A DNA stretch of 5,363 bases, from assembly GCA_029982105.1 (NCBI GenBank), contig JARRCQ010000133.1, forward strand, positions 1 through 5,363, written 5' to 3'. This DNA comes from Candidatus Atribacteria bacterium. GTDB lineage: Bacteria > Atribacterota > Atribacteria > Atribacterales > Caldatribacteriaceae. The notes below the pieces were generated by a model, which had not been told where the DNA came from, did not search any database, and was given only the letters and a program-made list of their open reading frames with translations. Positions 1 through 5,331 of this stretch are shown piece after piece. Position 1 is the first letter of the stretch. Each line of letters begins with the position of its first letter. The translations under genes and the position numbers were made by a program.

Positions 1-4
1 TATT

Positions 5-70
5 AGGGTATGGCGACCATACTGCGAGACGGTCTTCAAAGACCAAATGACGGTCGGTCCACCATACCCT
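5..70. repeat. Inverted-repeat cluster with competing pairings
   Basis: AGGGTATGG (5-13) is perfectly complementary to CCATACCCT (62-70). Just inside, CGACC (14-18) matches GGTCG (52-56), and GGTCTT (31-36) pairs with AAGACC (39-44). GTATGG (8-13) can instead fold onto the nearer CCATAC (17-22) with a 3-base loop, so two folds compete. GACGGTC occurs at 28-34, 49-55 and again at 115-121. There is no tRNA T-loop or other RNA family signature I recognise. It could be a structured leader for a gene off the left edge, or a mobile or palindromic repeat. Confidence 0.55.
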
Positions 71-144
71 TTACTTTTATACCATATAAAACTATCTAAA
101 GTAATCATACTAATGACGGTCCGGGGAAGGATTGCCAAAGACAA

Positions 145-166
145 TGAGGGGGGGTTTACCTCCTCA
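145..166. repeat. G-rich hairpin
   Basis: TGAGGGGG (145-152) pairs with CCTCCTCA (159-166) through eight positions including one G-T wobble, around a 6-base loop. No T-run follows on either strand, so it does not look like an intrinsic terminator. It is the first of three consecutive hairpins leading into the repeat-rich stretch. Confidence 0.5.
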
Positions 167-172
167 TAACCC

Positions 173-220
173 CGACTATAAGGGGGAAAATCCCCCCTTA
201 TAACCCCCAGAAAGATAAAA
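173..220. repeat. Intergenic repeat module A, copy 1
   Basis: This 48-base stretch matches 3056-3104 almost throughout: both begin CGACTATAAGGGGGAAA and end CCCCCAGAAAGATAAAA. Its core is a palindrome, TATAAGGGGG (177-186) with CCCCCTTATA (193-202), and a purine-rich tail follows. There is no T-tract, so a terminator role is unlikely. On the minus strand its edges resemble -35 and -10 boxes. Confidence 0.75.
175..203 (-). promoter_or_regulatory. Possible leftward promoter inside module A copy 1
   Basis: Read on the minus strand, TTATAA (203-198) is followed after exactly 17 bases by TATAGT (180-175). The -10 is good and the -35 is weak. The equivalent positions in copy 2, in front of the threonine aldolase gene, give a much better promoter. 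If active, it would transcribe the 1-170 structured region toward a gene beyond the left edge. This is inferred by analogy with copy 2. Confidence 0.25.
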
Positions 221-237
221 AAACTCAAAAAACAACC

Positions 238-260
238 GAGGAAGAAAAAGCATCTTCCTC
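238..260. repeat. Purine/pyrimidine hairpin (GAAGA type), copy 1
   Basis: GAGGAAGA (238-245) is perfectly complementary to TCTTCCTC (253-260) around a 7-base A-rich loop. A matching hairpin with a 7-A loop sits at 3194-3214 in the other gap, so it is one of the shared intergenic modules. Confidence 0.6.
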
Positions 261-295
261 AGGGCTCGCGATTGACCACAGAGACAGAGCCTTTT

Positions 296-390
296 CATAA
301 CCTCCAAAAAACTCCGAAACAAACATAAAAGGCAAAAAAGCAGCCTACGGCGCAAGACCTAAAAGCAAATTAGATAGAAAAAAATTTGGA
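296..390 (+). repeat. Intergenic repeat modules D and B, copy 1
   Basis: The first part (296-356) matches 3239-3285: CATAAC/TCCCC-like start, a shared ACATAAAAGGC and a shared CGCAAG, with about 11 bases missing in the second copy. The second part (333-390) matches 5309-5363 at the right edge of the window, sharing CAGCCT, CGGCGCAA and AAAAGCAAATTAGAT. The overlap between D and B shows that they are pieces of a larger repeat kept to different extents at each site. Confidence 0.65.
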
Positions 391-420
391 ACAATTACAC
401 TGAAGAAAAGACTCCAGCGT

Positions 421-501
421 AGCGACCTCGAGTTTTTGACTTCTGATGTAATTTACTCTTTTAAAGTTTTAGTATTTTAACCAGTTTTTACGGGATACTA
501 T
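421..501 (+). repeat. Intergenic repeat module C, copy 1
   Basis: About 79 bases match the reverse complement of 3292-3369. Shared blocks are AGCGA, GAGTTTTTGACTTCTGAT, TACTCTTTT, AAAGTTTT and CGGGATACT, in the same order and at nearly the same spacing. Just before it, 406-420 (AAAAGACTCCAGCGT) resembles 3176-3191, a further small module (E). This copy reads toward the plus-strand gene at 585. Confidence 0.75.
436..464 (+). promoter_or_regulatory. Candidate promoter in module C for the DUF6880-type gene
   Basis: TTGACT (436-441) is a 5/6 match to a sigma-70 -35 box. TTTTAA follows after 17 bases (459-464) as a poor -10. Both boxes and the 17-base spacing are preserved in the inverted copy at 3326-3354. 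The site lies about 120 bases upstream of the start codon. A TACTAT at 496-501 is another possible -10, but no -35 fits it. Confidence 0.3.
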
Positions 502-584
502 AAATATAACACAACAAAAGCATCCGAAGATAAAAAGTGATAAAATAAAAATTAATTTAAGTTACCCAAGCGAGGTCATATTTA

Positions 585-1961
585 ATGATGCCTACTAATC
601 CCAGAGAACAACTAGTTAATTTGGGAGCAGAAAAGTTAGCCGATGCTCTTTTAGATTTGTCCGCCCGTAGCGATCAAGCTGCTAAACTCGTTGAACAACT
701 GCTATCTCCTCCTCAAGAAAACCTCCGGCATCTTAAGGCCAGAATAAGAGGATTAAGGCAAAGAAAACGATTTTTAGGAGCCAGAGAAGCCCAAAATTAT
801 GCTTCAGAGTTAAGCGATCTTTTAGCTGATATTCAAAGAAATATTGAAGACCCCAAAATCGGGTTAGAATTGGTGGTAGCTTTCTTTGAAAGTGATAACA
901 AAGTGTTAGAATCCTGTGATGATTCTTATGGAAATGTGGGAGATGTATTCCGTTATGATGCAGTTGAACTTTTTGCTCATTATGCTCGAGATATAGAAGA
1001 TAAATCATATTTGTCCAACTTAGTTTTCAAGCTCTACCAGGAAGATGAATACGGAGTCCGGGAAGAATTGGTAGACCACGCTTCCCAATTTTTGCCTGAG
1101 GAAGCCTTGCGCTCTTTAGCTCAACGGTTTTGGGGAAATGCTGAAAATATTGATAAAACTACCACAGATGGTCAATACGATGCTCGACATTCTCTTTTCG
1201 CGGTAGAGTCTTTAGCTCGTCAACTACATGATGCTCCTCTTTTTGAAAGAGCTGCATTAGCTGTCTGGCCCGACCTTTCTTCTAAAACTTGTTTAGATAT
1301 TGCTGAAGTCTATTTAGAAGCGCAGGAACCCGAAAAAGCACTCGACTGGATAAAGAAAGTTCCCCCAGAGATGACTTTAGAAAACTATAAGCGAGATGAA
1401 TTATTATTAGGTATTTATCGAAAAATCAATAACCAGGAAAAATTAGCAGAAGTAGCCTGGAGAATTTTCCGCCGAAATAAAAACGTTGATAATCTGGAAG
1501 AACTTTTATCTATTATTGGTGAGAACCAACGAGAAAAAGTGATAGCCGAAACCAGCCAGGAAATTATGGCCAACCCTTCTTCCTTCTATTATGACATTTC
1601 CTTTCTGCTCGATACTAACCAGGTTGACTTGGCTCAAAAATATGTATTAGAAAATACGGATACTTTAAATGGCGACCAATATGGCCTAATGCTAACCCTA
1701 TCTCAGCGGTTTGAAAAAGAAAATCGATTCCTTGTCCTCACTATTATCTATCGAAAGCTTTTAGAGTCTATTCTACACCGAGCCCAATCCAAGTACTATA
1801 AATATGGAGTACGATATTTGAAAAATTTGGAAAAGTTAGCCCCTCAAGTTTCTGACTGGCAGGGAATTCTTCCTCATGAGCTATACTTTAAAAAATTAGC
1901 TGAGACTCATGCTCGAAAGAAAAGTTTCTGGGACAAATATAAAGAGAGTGAAAGAGAGTAA
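585..1961 (+). CDS. DUF6880-like helical protein of unknown function
   Basis: The 458-residue product appears soluble, with no signal peptide or membrane segment. Start: tandem ATGs at 585 and 588 follow a GAGGT ribosome site at 572-576, so either could be used. The sequence resembles the DUF6880 group: an N-terminal NLGAEKLADALLDLS block (12-26), a basic stretch with DDSYGNVGDVFR (112-123), and a C-terminal segment with RYLKNLEKLAP (410-420), DW (424-425), PH (430-431) and ARKKSFW (443-449). The middle (about 225-390) looks like paired helices of the TPR/superhelical kind, for example the LEAQEPEKALDWIKKVP stretch. I see no catalytic motif. The family has no established function that I know of, and the neighbours give no clue. 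It is convergent with the threonine aldolase gene, 14 bases away, with no clear terminator between them. Family assignment is from remembered motifs, not a profile search. Confidence 0.85.
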   Translation: MMPTNPREQLVNLGAEKLADALLDLSARSDQAAKLVEQLLSPPQENLRHLKARIRGLRQRKRFLGAREAQNYASELSDLLADIQRNIEDPKIGLELVVAFFESDNKVLESCDDSYGNVGDVFRYDAVELFAHYARDIEDKSYLSNLVFKLYQEDEYGVREELVDHASQFLPEEALRSLAQRFWGNAENIDKTTTDGQYDARHSLFAVESLARQLHDAPLFERAALAVWPDLSSKTCLDIAEVYLEAQEPEKALDWIKKVPPEMTLENYKRDELLLGIYRKINNQEKLAEVAWRIFRRNKNVDNLEELLSIIGENQREKVIAETSQEIMANPSSFYYDISFLLDTNQVDLAQKYVLENTDTLNGDQYGLMLTLSQRFEKENRFLVLTIIYRKLLESILHRAQSKYYKYGVRYLKNLEKLAPQVSDWQGILPHELYFKKLAETHARKKSFWDKYKESERE

Positions 1962-1975
1962 CTCCTTCCAATCAA

Positions 1976-3016
1976 CTAATTTTTTATAGCTTCTTTTATA
2001 ACTTGAAGGGCAAAGGCAATGTCTTCTCGGTTTACCTCCCGGGAAGTGACGAAGCGAATCATAAATTCTCCTACTTTGGTAGCTAAAACTCCTTTTTCTT
2101 TGATTCTTTCCAGGAAAACTGTAGCATTTAAACCCCTCTCGCTTAAATCAGCCAAAACAAAGTTAGTTTGTACCTGATGCCGATTCACTTTTATCCCCGG
2201 GAGAGACTGCAGTCCCTCTGCCAGAAACTGGGCGTTATCGTGGTCCTCTTGCAGGCGAGCAATATTATCCCCAGAAAGAGCGACAATACCACAGGCGCAC
2301 AACCAGCCAGTTTGTCTCATTCCTCCTCCCAGCATTTTGCGATACCTCTCTGCTTCTTTTATAAAATCGCCAGTTCCAGCCAAGAGCGAACCCACCGGAG
2401 CCCCTAAACCTTTGGAAAGAGAAATCATAACCGAATCACAATAGCGAGCAATCTCTTGAGCCTCCACTCCTAAATAAATTGCAGCATTAAAAAGTCTCGC
2501 TCCATCAAGATGAATGGGCAAATTATGTTTATTTGCCACTTCTCTTATCTTTTGCAGTTTAGCGAGAGGAACCACTATTCCTCCATAGCGATAATGAGTG
2601 TTTTCTAAACCAATGAGAGCTGTCCGGGGGTAATGAATGTTTTCTGGTCGAATGGCCTTTTCAATATCCTCTGGTTCCGGTGCTCCGTCTTCACCCCGTA
2701 AAGTTTTAACCATCAAACCTGCAACCTGGGCTAACCCTCCCGTTTCAGAAGCAAAAATATGGGCATTTTCTTCTAAGATTACCTCATTACCTCTTTGAGT
2801 ATGAGTCAGCAGAGCAACCAGATTTCCCATAGTTCCGCTGGGAAGAAAAAGGGCTCTCTCCTTACCTAAGATAAAAGCGGCTAATTCTTCTAATTCCTTT
2901 TGTTTCGGGTCTTCACCATAAACTGCATCTCCCAAAGGAGAACGGAAAGCTGCCTCTCTCATCTCGAGAGTGGGAAGAGTAATGGTATCCCGGCGCAAAT
3001 CTATCAGTTTTTCCAT
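1976..3016 (-). CDS. ltaE: Low-specificity L-threonine aldolase
   Basis: This PLP-dependent fold-type I cytosolic enzyme splits L-threonine or L-allo-threonine into glycine and acetaldehyde. At 346 residues it is about the family's usual length (E. coli LtaE is 333). Visible hallmarks are LRRDT at the N-terminus, PSGTMGN (59-65, phosphate-side loop), H86 (expected to stack on PLP), H128 in NIHYPRT, HLDGAR with D171, SLSKGLGAPVGS with Schiff-base lysine K202, GGGMRQ (230-235) and R321, expected to bind the substrate carboxylate. The ATG at 3016 is preceded by a GAAGGGGG ribosome site 7 bases upstream. The carboxylate-arginine motif reads RFVTS rather than the common RLVTH; R321 itself is kept. 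The gene lies 369 bases downstream of the aromatic fusion gene on the same strand, but it has its own promoter-like site, so it is probably transcribed separately at least in part. It supplies glycine or degrades threonine. Confidence 0.95.
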   Translation of the reverse strand: MEKLIDLRRDTITLPTLEMREAAFRSPLGDAVYGEDPKQKELEELAAFILGKERALFLPSGTMGNLVALLTHTQRGNEVILEENAHIFASETGGLAQVAGLMVKTLRGEDGAPEPEDIEKAIRPENIHYPRTALIGLENTHYRYGGIVVPLAKLQKIREVANKHNLPIHLDGARLFNAAIYLGVEAQEIARYCDSVMISLSKGLGAPVGSLLAGTGDFIKEAERYRKMLGGGMRQTGWLCACGIVALSGDNIARLQEDHDNAQFLAEGLQSLPGIKVNRHQVQTNFVLADLSERGLNATVFLERIKEKGVLATKVGEFMIRFVTSREVNREDIAFALQVIKEAIKN

Positions 3017-3030
3017 AGTTTTCCCCCTTC

Positions 3031-3041
3031 ATAGTTAACCG
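3031..3041 (-). promoter_or_regulatory. Leader motif shared with the aro fusion gene
   Basis: On the minus strand this reads CGGTTAACTAT, 14 bases before the ltaE start and just ahead of the ribosome site. The identical 11 bases occur at 5298-5308, 28 bases before the GTG of the DAHPS-PDT gene. It contains the palindrome GTTAAC. It could be a protein or RNA leader element, or another fragment of the repeat family. Confidence 0.35.
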
Positions 3042-3048
3042 TAAATTC

Positions 3049-3086
3049 ACTATAACGACTATAAGGGGGAAATACCCCCTTATCAA
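3049..3086 (-). promoter_or_regulatory. Sigma-70-like promoter of ltaE with palindromic spacer
   Basis: Minus strand: TTGATA (3086-3081), exactly 17 bases, then TATAGT (3063-3058). Both boxes are 5/6 matches to consensus. The expected start would be near 3051, giving a leader of about 35 bases that ends in the GAAGGGGG ribosome site. A second TATAGT follows at 3054-3049. Most of the spacer is a GGGGG/CCCCC inverted repeat, suggesting a binding site or a structural effect on the promoter. It lies within repeat module A. Confidence 0.6.
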
Positions 3087-3104
3087 CCCCCCAGAAAGAT
3101 AAAA
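3056..3104. repeat. Intergenic repeat module A, copy 2
   Basis: This is the partner of 173-220 in the same orientation. The hairpin is ATAAGGGGG (3061-3069) with CCCCCTTAT (3075-3083) around AAATA, followed by the same CCAGAAAGATAAAA tail. Differences from copy 1 are mostly in the loop and in the right flank, where TTATAA becomes TTGATA on the minus strand, improving the -35 box. Confidence 0.75.
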
Positions 3105-3193
3105 CAAAGAAACGAAAAGTTAAAAAGCAAGAAAACAAATACTAATGGTAGGAAAAGCTCCATCAGTACGTTGGGAAAAAGACCCCAGCGTTA

Positions 3194-3244
3194 AGGAAGA
3201 AAAAAAATCTTCTTCATTATGAGAAGGGCGCTGTCCCTCATAAT
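3194..3244. repeat. Two adjacent hairpins
   Basis: AGGAAGA (3194-3200) pairs with TCTTCTT (3208-3214, one G-T wobble) around seven A residues; this corresponds to the hairpin at 238-260. Immediately after, ATTATGAG (3216-3223) pairs perfectly with CTCATAAT (3237-3244). Neither is followed by a T-run on the plus strand. On the minus strand the first helix carries a seven-T loop rather than a T-tail. Confidence 0.5.
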
Positions 3245-3285
3245 CCCCAAAAGACAAAGAAAAAAACATAAAAGGCTACCGCAAG
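3239..3285 (+). repeat. Intergenic repeat module D, copy 2
   Basis: Matches 296-356 in the same orientation: CATAA-CCCC-AAAA, an A-rich run, ACATAAAAGGC (3266-3276, identical) and CGCAAG (3280-3285), with about 11 bases absent compared with copy 1. It runs directly into the left end of the inverted-repeat-bounded unit. Confidence 0.5.
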
Positions 3286-3394
3286 AACTAAAGTATCCCG
3301 CAAAATTTGTTAAACTGTTAAAACTTTAAAAAGAGTAATTAAATCAGAAGTCAAAAACTCAATATCGCTTGTACTGAGGGATACTTTAGTTCTT
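3283..3394. mobile_element. MITE-like unit with perfect 17-bp terminal inverted repeats
   Basis: AAGAACTAAAGTATCCC (3283-3299) is an exact inverted repeat of GGGATACTTTAGTTCTT (3378-3394), enclosing 78 AT-rich bases and no gene. The right arm overlaps the last codons of the DAHPS-PDT gene: its AAG AAC TAA gives the final Lys-Asn-stop. The body is mostly module C in reverse orientation. Size, perfect terminal repeats and lack of coding capacity fit a miniature inverted-repeat element. No clear target-site duplication is visible, and the left arm could instead be a copied fragment of the gene end. As RNA it would give a 17-bp stem with a very large loop. Confidence 0.45.
3292..3369 (-). repeat. 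Intergenic repeat module C, copy 2 (inverted)
   Basis: This is the reverse complement of module C at 421-499, with the same ordered blocks over about 78 bases. It includes TTGACT (3354-3349), 17 bases, then TTTTAA (3331-3326), which as promoter boxes would point toward ltaE. It lies inside the terminal-inverted-repeat unit, whereas copy 1 lacks the left inverted arm. Confidence 0.7.
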
Positions 3395-5269
3395 CTTCCA
3401 GGAATTTTTATAGCTTCCCAGAATACGCCAGAAACTGGTCTTAGTGGAGAGCTCTTTTATCATCTCCTGGTATGTATCTTCCTTCAAATTTCCTTCCCAG
3501 TCTACATAAAATAGATACTCCCAGGGTTTTCCCGGTCGAGGACGAGATTCCAGTTTTAACAGATTAACTCCCCGAGTGGCGAAAACACGAAGTGCTTCGT
3601 AAAGTGCTCCCGGGTAATTGCTTACAGCAAAGACGCAAGAAACTTTATCATCCTGGGAAGAAGGCTCAAAATAGGGAGAAATAAGCAAAAAACGGGTAAA
3701 ATTGCGAGGATTATCTTCAATCTCTTCTTGGTTCAATTCCAAAGCATATTTCTCTATGGCCTCTTCAGAAGAAATACAAGCTCCTCCCTCTCCAAATTCT
3801 TTAGCTCGACGAGCTGCTTCTTCGGTACTACCTACATTTATCACTCGCACTCCCTTTAGGGATTCGATAAATCGAGCACATTGGGCAAAACCTTGAGGGT
3901 GAGCAAACAAAACCTGAATCTTACCCTTTTCAGTTCCGGGGTAAATACCCAAATGTTGAGAAACACGAATAAATCGCTCTCCTACCACATAAAGATTAGA
4001 AAACTCCAAAAGCAGGTCATAATTATTATGAATGCTACCGGTAATGGTATTCTCTATGGGTATTAACCCGTGAGTAGCTTCTCCTTGCTCCACTTTCTCG
4101 AATATCTCCCGAAAATTAGAACAAGGCAATAGATCAGCTTTTTCTCCAAAGGTGCGGCGAGCTACTTGAGAGCTAAAAGAACCTCTTTCTCCCAAAAAAG
4201 CCACTCGCAAGCTCAAGGGTTGAGGTTTACTTTTTATTTCCAGCCTTTGTGGTAGGTCGCTCTTTTTTAATTCTTTACCCACTAAAATACTTATTACTTC
4301 CAAGTCGTTCATTAATCTTTTAAACTGTTCGGGATAAAGGCTCTGGGGACCATCAGAGAGGGCTTTTTCAGGGTGAGGATGAACTTCCACTATTATCCCA
4401 TCTGCTCCACAAGCTACAGCCGCTCGAGCCATAGGAATTACTTTCTCTCGCAGACCTGTTCCATGACTGGGGTCTACTATCACCGGTAAGTGAGAAAGGT
4501 CTTTTACCACTGGAATAGCAGTCAAATCCAGAGTGTTACGAGTGAATTTCTCGATAGTTCTAATACCTCGCTCACAGAGAATTACCTGGAAATTTCCCCA
4601 GCTCAAGATATACTCAGCAGCCAGTAGCCAATCCTCTATAGTAGAAGATAAACCTCTCTTGAGGAGAACGGGCTTTTTCAAAAAACCCACTTTTTTTAGA
4701 AGCTCAAAATTCTGCATATTGCGAGCTCCAATTTGAATAATATCGGCATATTGTGCTACCAGTTCAGCAATCTCTGGGCTGGTAGCTTCAGTAACCACTG
4801 GCAAATCAAATTTTTCTCCGGCTCGAGCCAAAATTTTCAGTCCTTCTTCTCCTAAACCTTGAAAGCTATAAGGAGAAGTACGAGGCTTAAAAGCTCCTCC
4901 TCGAAGGACATGAGCTCCCATTTTTTTTACTGTTTCTGCCGTTTCAAAAAGCTGTTCCTCTGTTTCTACAGCACAAGGTCCAGCCATAACCGTGAGATTA
5001 TCTCCTCCGATTTCTACTCCTTTTACTTTAATGACTGTTCCCTGAGGATGGAAGCTACGGCTCGCCAGCTGGAAAGGAGTATCTATATCTATTACTTTTT
5101 CTACTAATTTTTCATCCAACCACGAAGAAGGAAATTTGTTTTCAGTAACTAAAATAGTTTTCCCAGTTTCGTCTTCTAAAAAATAAGGACTCAGATTTTC
5201 TCCGTTTAACTTTTCCTTTAATTCCAATTTTTCTAAATCATTTAACCCTCGATTAAAACTAATAATCAC
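3386..5269 (-). CDS. aroF-pheA: Fused DAHP synthase (type I-beta) / prephenate dehydratase with ACT domain
   Basis: This 627-residue protein has two complete enzymes. Residues 1-338 are DAHP synthase (PEP + erythrose-4-phosphate): a ferredoxin-like regulatory segment (about 1-65), AGPC (C99), [45 protein letters not shown] (H269), E295 and D306. The four expected metal ligands C99, H269, E295 and D306 are all present and sit three positions below those remembered for the Thermotoga enzyme. Residues about 354-535 are prephenate dehydratase (prephenate to phenylpyruvate): [19 protein letters not shown] and NFTRF (523-527). Residues 542-594 form an ACT domain with the phenylalanine-site motifs GALY (554-557) and ESRP (574-577). 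No chorismate mutase domain is present. I chose the GTG at 5269 because AAAGGGTGA precedes it and MIISFNRG aligns with the Thermotoga start; a longer frame to 5341 would be encoded by repeat DNA. The symbol is a composite label. Confidence 0.93.
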   Translation of the reverse strand: MIISFNRGLNDLEKLELKEKLNGENLSPYFLEDETGKTILVTENKFPSSWLDEKLVEKVIDIDTPFQLASRSFHPQGTVIKVKGVEIGGDNLTVMAGPCAVETEEQLFETAETVKKMGAHVLRGGAFKPRTSPYSFQGLGEEGLKILARAGEKFDLPVVTEATSPEIAELVAQYADIIQIGARNMQNFELLKKVGFLKKPVLLKRGLSSTIEDWLLAAEYILSWGNFQVILCERGIRTIEKFTRNTLDLTAIPVVKDLSHLPVIVDPSHGTGLREKVIPMARAAVACGADGIIVEVHPHPEKALSDGPQSLYPEQFKRLMNDLEVISILVGKELKKSDLPQRLEIKSKPQPLSLRVAFLGERGSFSSQVARRTFGEKADLLPCSNFREIFEKVEQGEATHGLIPIENTITGSIHNNYDLLLEFSNLYVVGERFIRVSQHLGIYPGTEKGKIQVLFAHPQGFAQCARFIESLKGVRVINVGSTEEAARRAKEFGEGGACISSEEAIEKYALELNQEEIEDNPRNFTRFLLISPYFEPSSQDDKVSCVFAVSNYPGALYEALRVFATRGVNLLKLESRPRPGKPWEYLFYVDWEGNLKEDTYQEMIKELSTKTSFWRILGSYKNSWKKN

Positions 5270-5280
5270 ATCATTCACCC

Positions 5281-5331
5281 TTTGCGCGACCAAAGTTATA
5301 GTTAACCGCAAAAAACAGCCTGCGGCGCAAA
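5281..5331 (-). promoter_or_regulatory. Structured leader of the DAHPS-PDT gene
   Basis: On the minus strand TTTGCGC (5331-5325) is perfectly complementary to GCGCAAA (5287-5281). The AAA of the second arm begins the AAAGGGTGA ribosome site, so the helix would partly cover it. Inside, CCGCA and TGCGG (5325-5321 with 5310-5306) can form a smaller hairpin that shares one base with the outer one. The CGGTTAACTAT motif shared with ltaE lies at 5308-5298. This may affect translation. No leader peptide or T-tract attenuator is visible within the window, and no good promoter is seen. Confidence 0.3.

Larger units (their letters stand above)
1..584. other. Gene-free, repeat-rich intergenic region (left)
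   Basis: I find no convincing gene here. Short open frames cross the first 170 bases on both strands (for example + 2-169 and - 144 to the window edge), but they lack a well-placed start with a ribosome site and read as low-complexity or unfamiliar peptide. What is visible is structure: an inverted-repeat cluster at 5-70, hairpins at 145-166, 177-202 and 238-260, and AT-rich stretches holding repeat modules that recur in the gap at 3017-3385 and in the leader after 5270. The last 85 bases before 585 are very AT-rich and form the promoter-proximal leader of the plus-strand gene. Confidence 0.75.
3017..3385. other. Gene-free, repeat-rich intergenic region (middle)
   Basis: No coding region is supported in this 369-base gap. 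It holds, from left to right, the ltaE leader and promoter, repeat module A copy 2, a hairpin at 3141-3167 (ACTAATGG with CCATCAGT, 7 of 8 pairs), module E at about 3176-3191, hairpins at 3194-3214 and 3216-3244, module D copy 2, and the terminal-inverted-repeat unit containing module C in reverse. All modules except the hairpins at 3141-3167 and 3216-3244 recur in 173-501. Confidence 0.75.

Noticed and set aside
5..70. tRNA-like cloverleaf at the left edge
   Set aside because: The outer stem is nine pairs, no T-loop GTTCRA sequence is present and the arm sizes do not fit a tRNA.
28..121. CRISPR-like array from the repeated GACGGTC
   Set aside because: The repeat is only 7-10 bases and spacing is uneven (21 and 66 bases), which does not fit an array.
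1..144. Minus-strand open frame from a TTG at 144 running off the left edge, with GGAGGT upstream (163-158)
   Set aside because: The ribosome site is 13 bases from the TTG, too far. It falls within the G-rich hairpin, and the encoded peptide is not recognisable. A leftward gene may exist outside the window but cannot be shown here.
2..169. Plus-strand open frame of about 55 codons ending in TAA at 167
   Set aside because: It has no supported start and crosses strong inverted repeats, and the peptide is unlike any family I know. The antisense strand is equally open here, so openness carries little information.
173..220. Intrinsic terminator at the GGGGG/CCCCC hairpin (also at 3056-3104)
   Set aside because: Neither strand has a T-run after the stem, and the right edge is purine-rich. 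On the minus strand the flanks look like promoter boxes.
1962..1975. Bidirectional terminator between the two convergent genes
   Set aside because: The gap is only 14 bases. The best local inverted repeat is GAGT/ACTC, too short to call, although a T-run follows in the plus strand at 1980-1986.
2913..3107. Minus-strand open frame overlapping the ltaE start
   Set aside because: It is a different frame of the threonine aldolase gene extended into repeat DNA, with no ribosome site or family resemblance.
3283..3394. Transcription terminator for the DAHPS-PDT gene formed by the 17-bp arms
   Set aside because: The loop would be 78 bases, too large for an efficient intrinsic terminator, although U-rich sequence does follow the stem on the minus strand.
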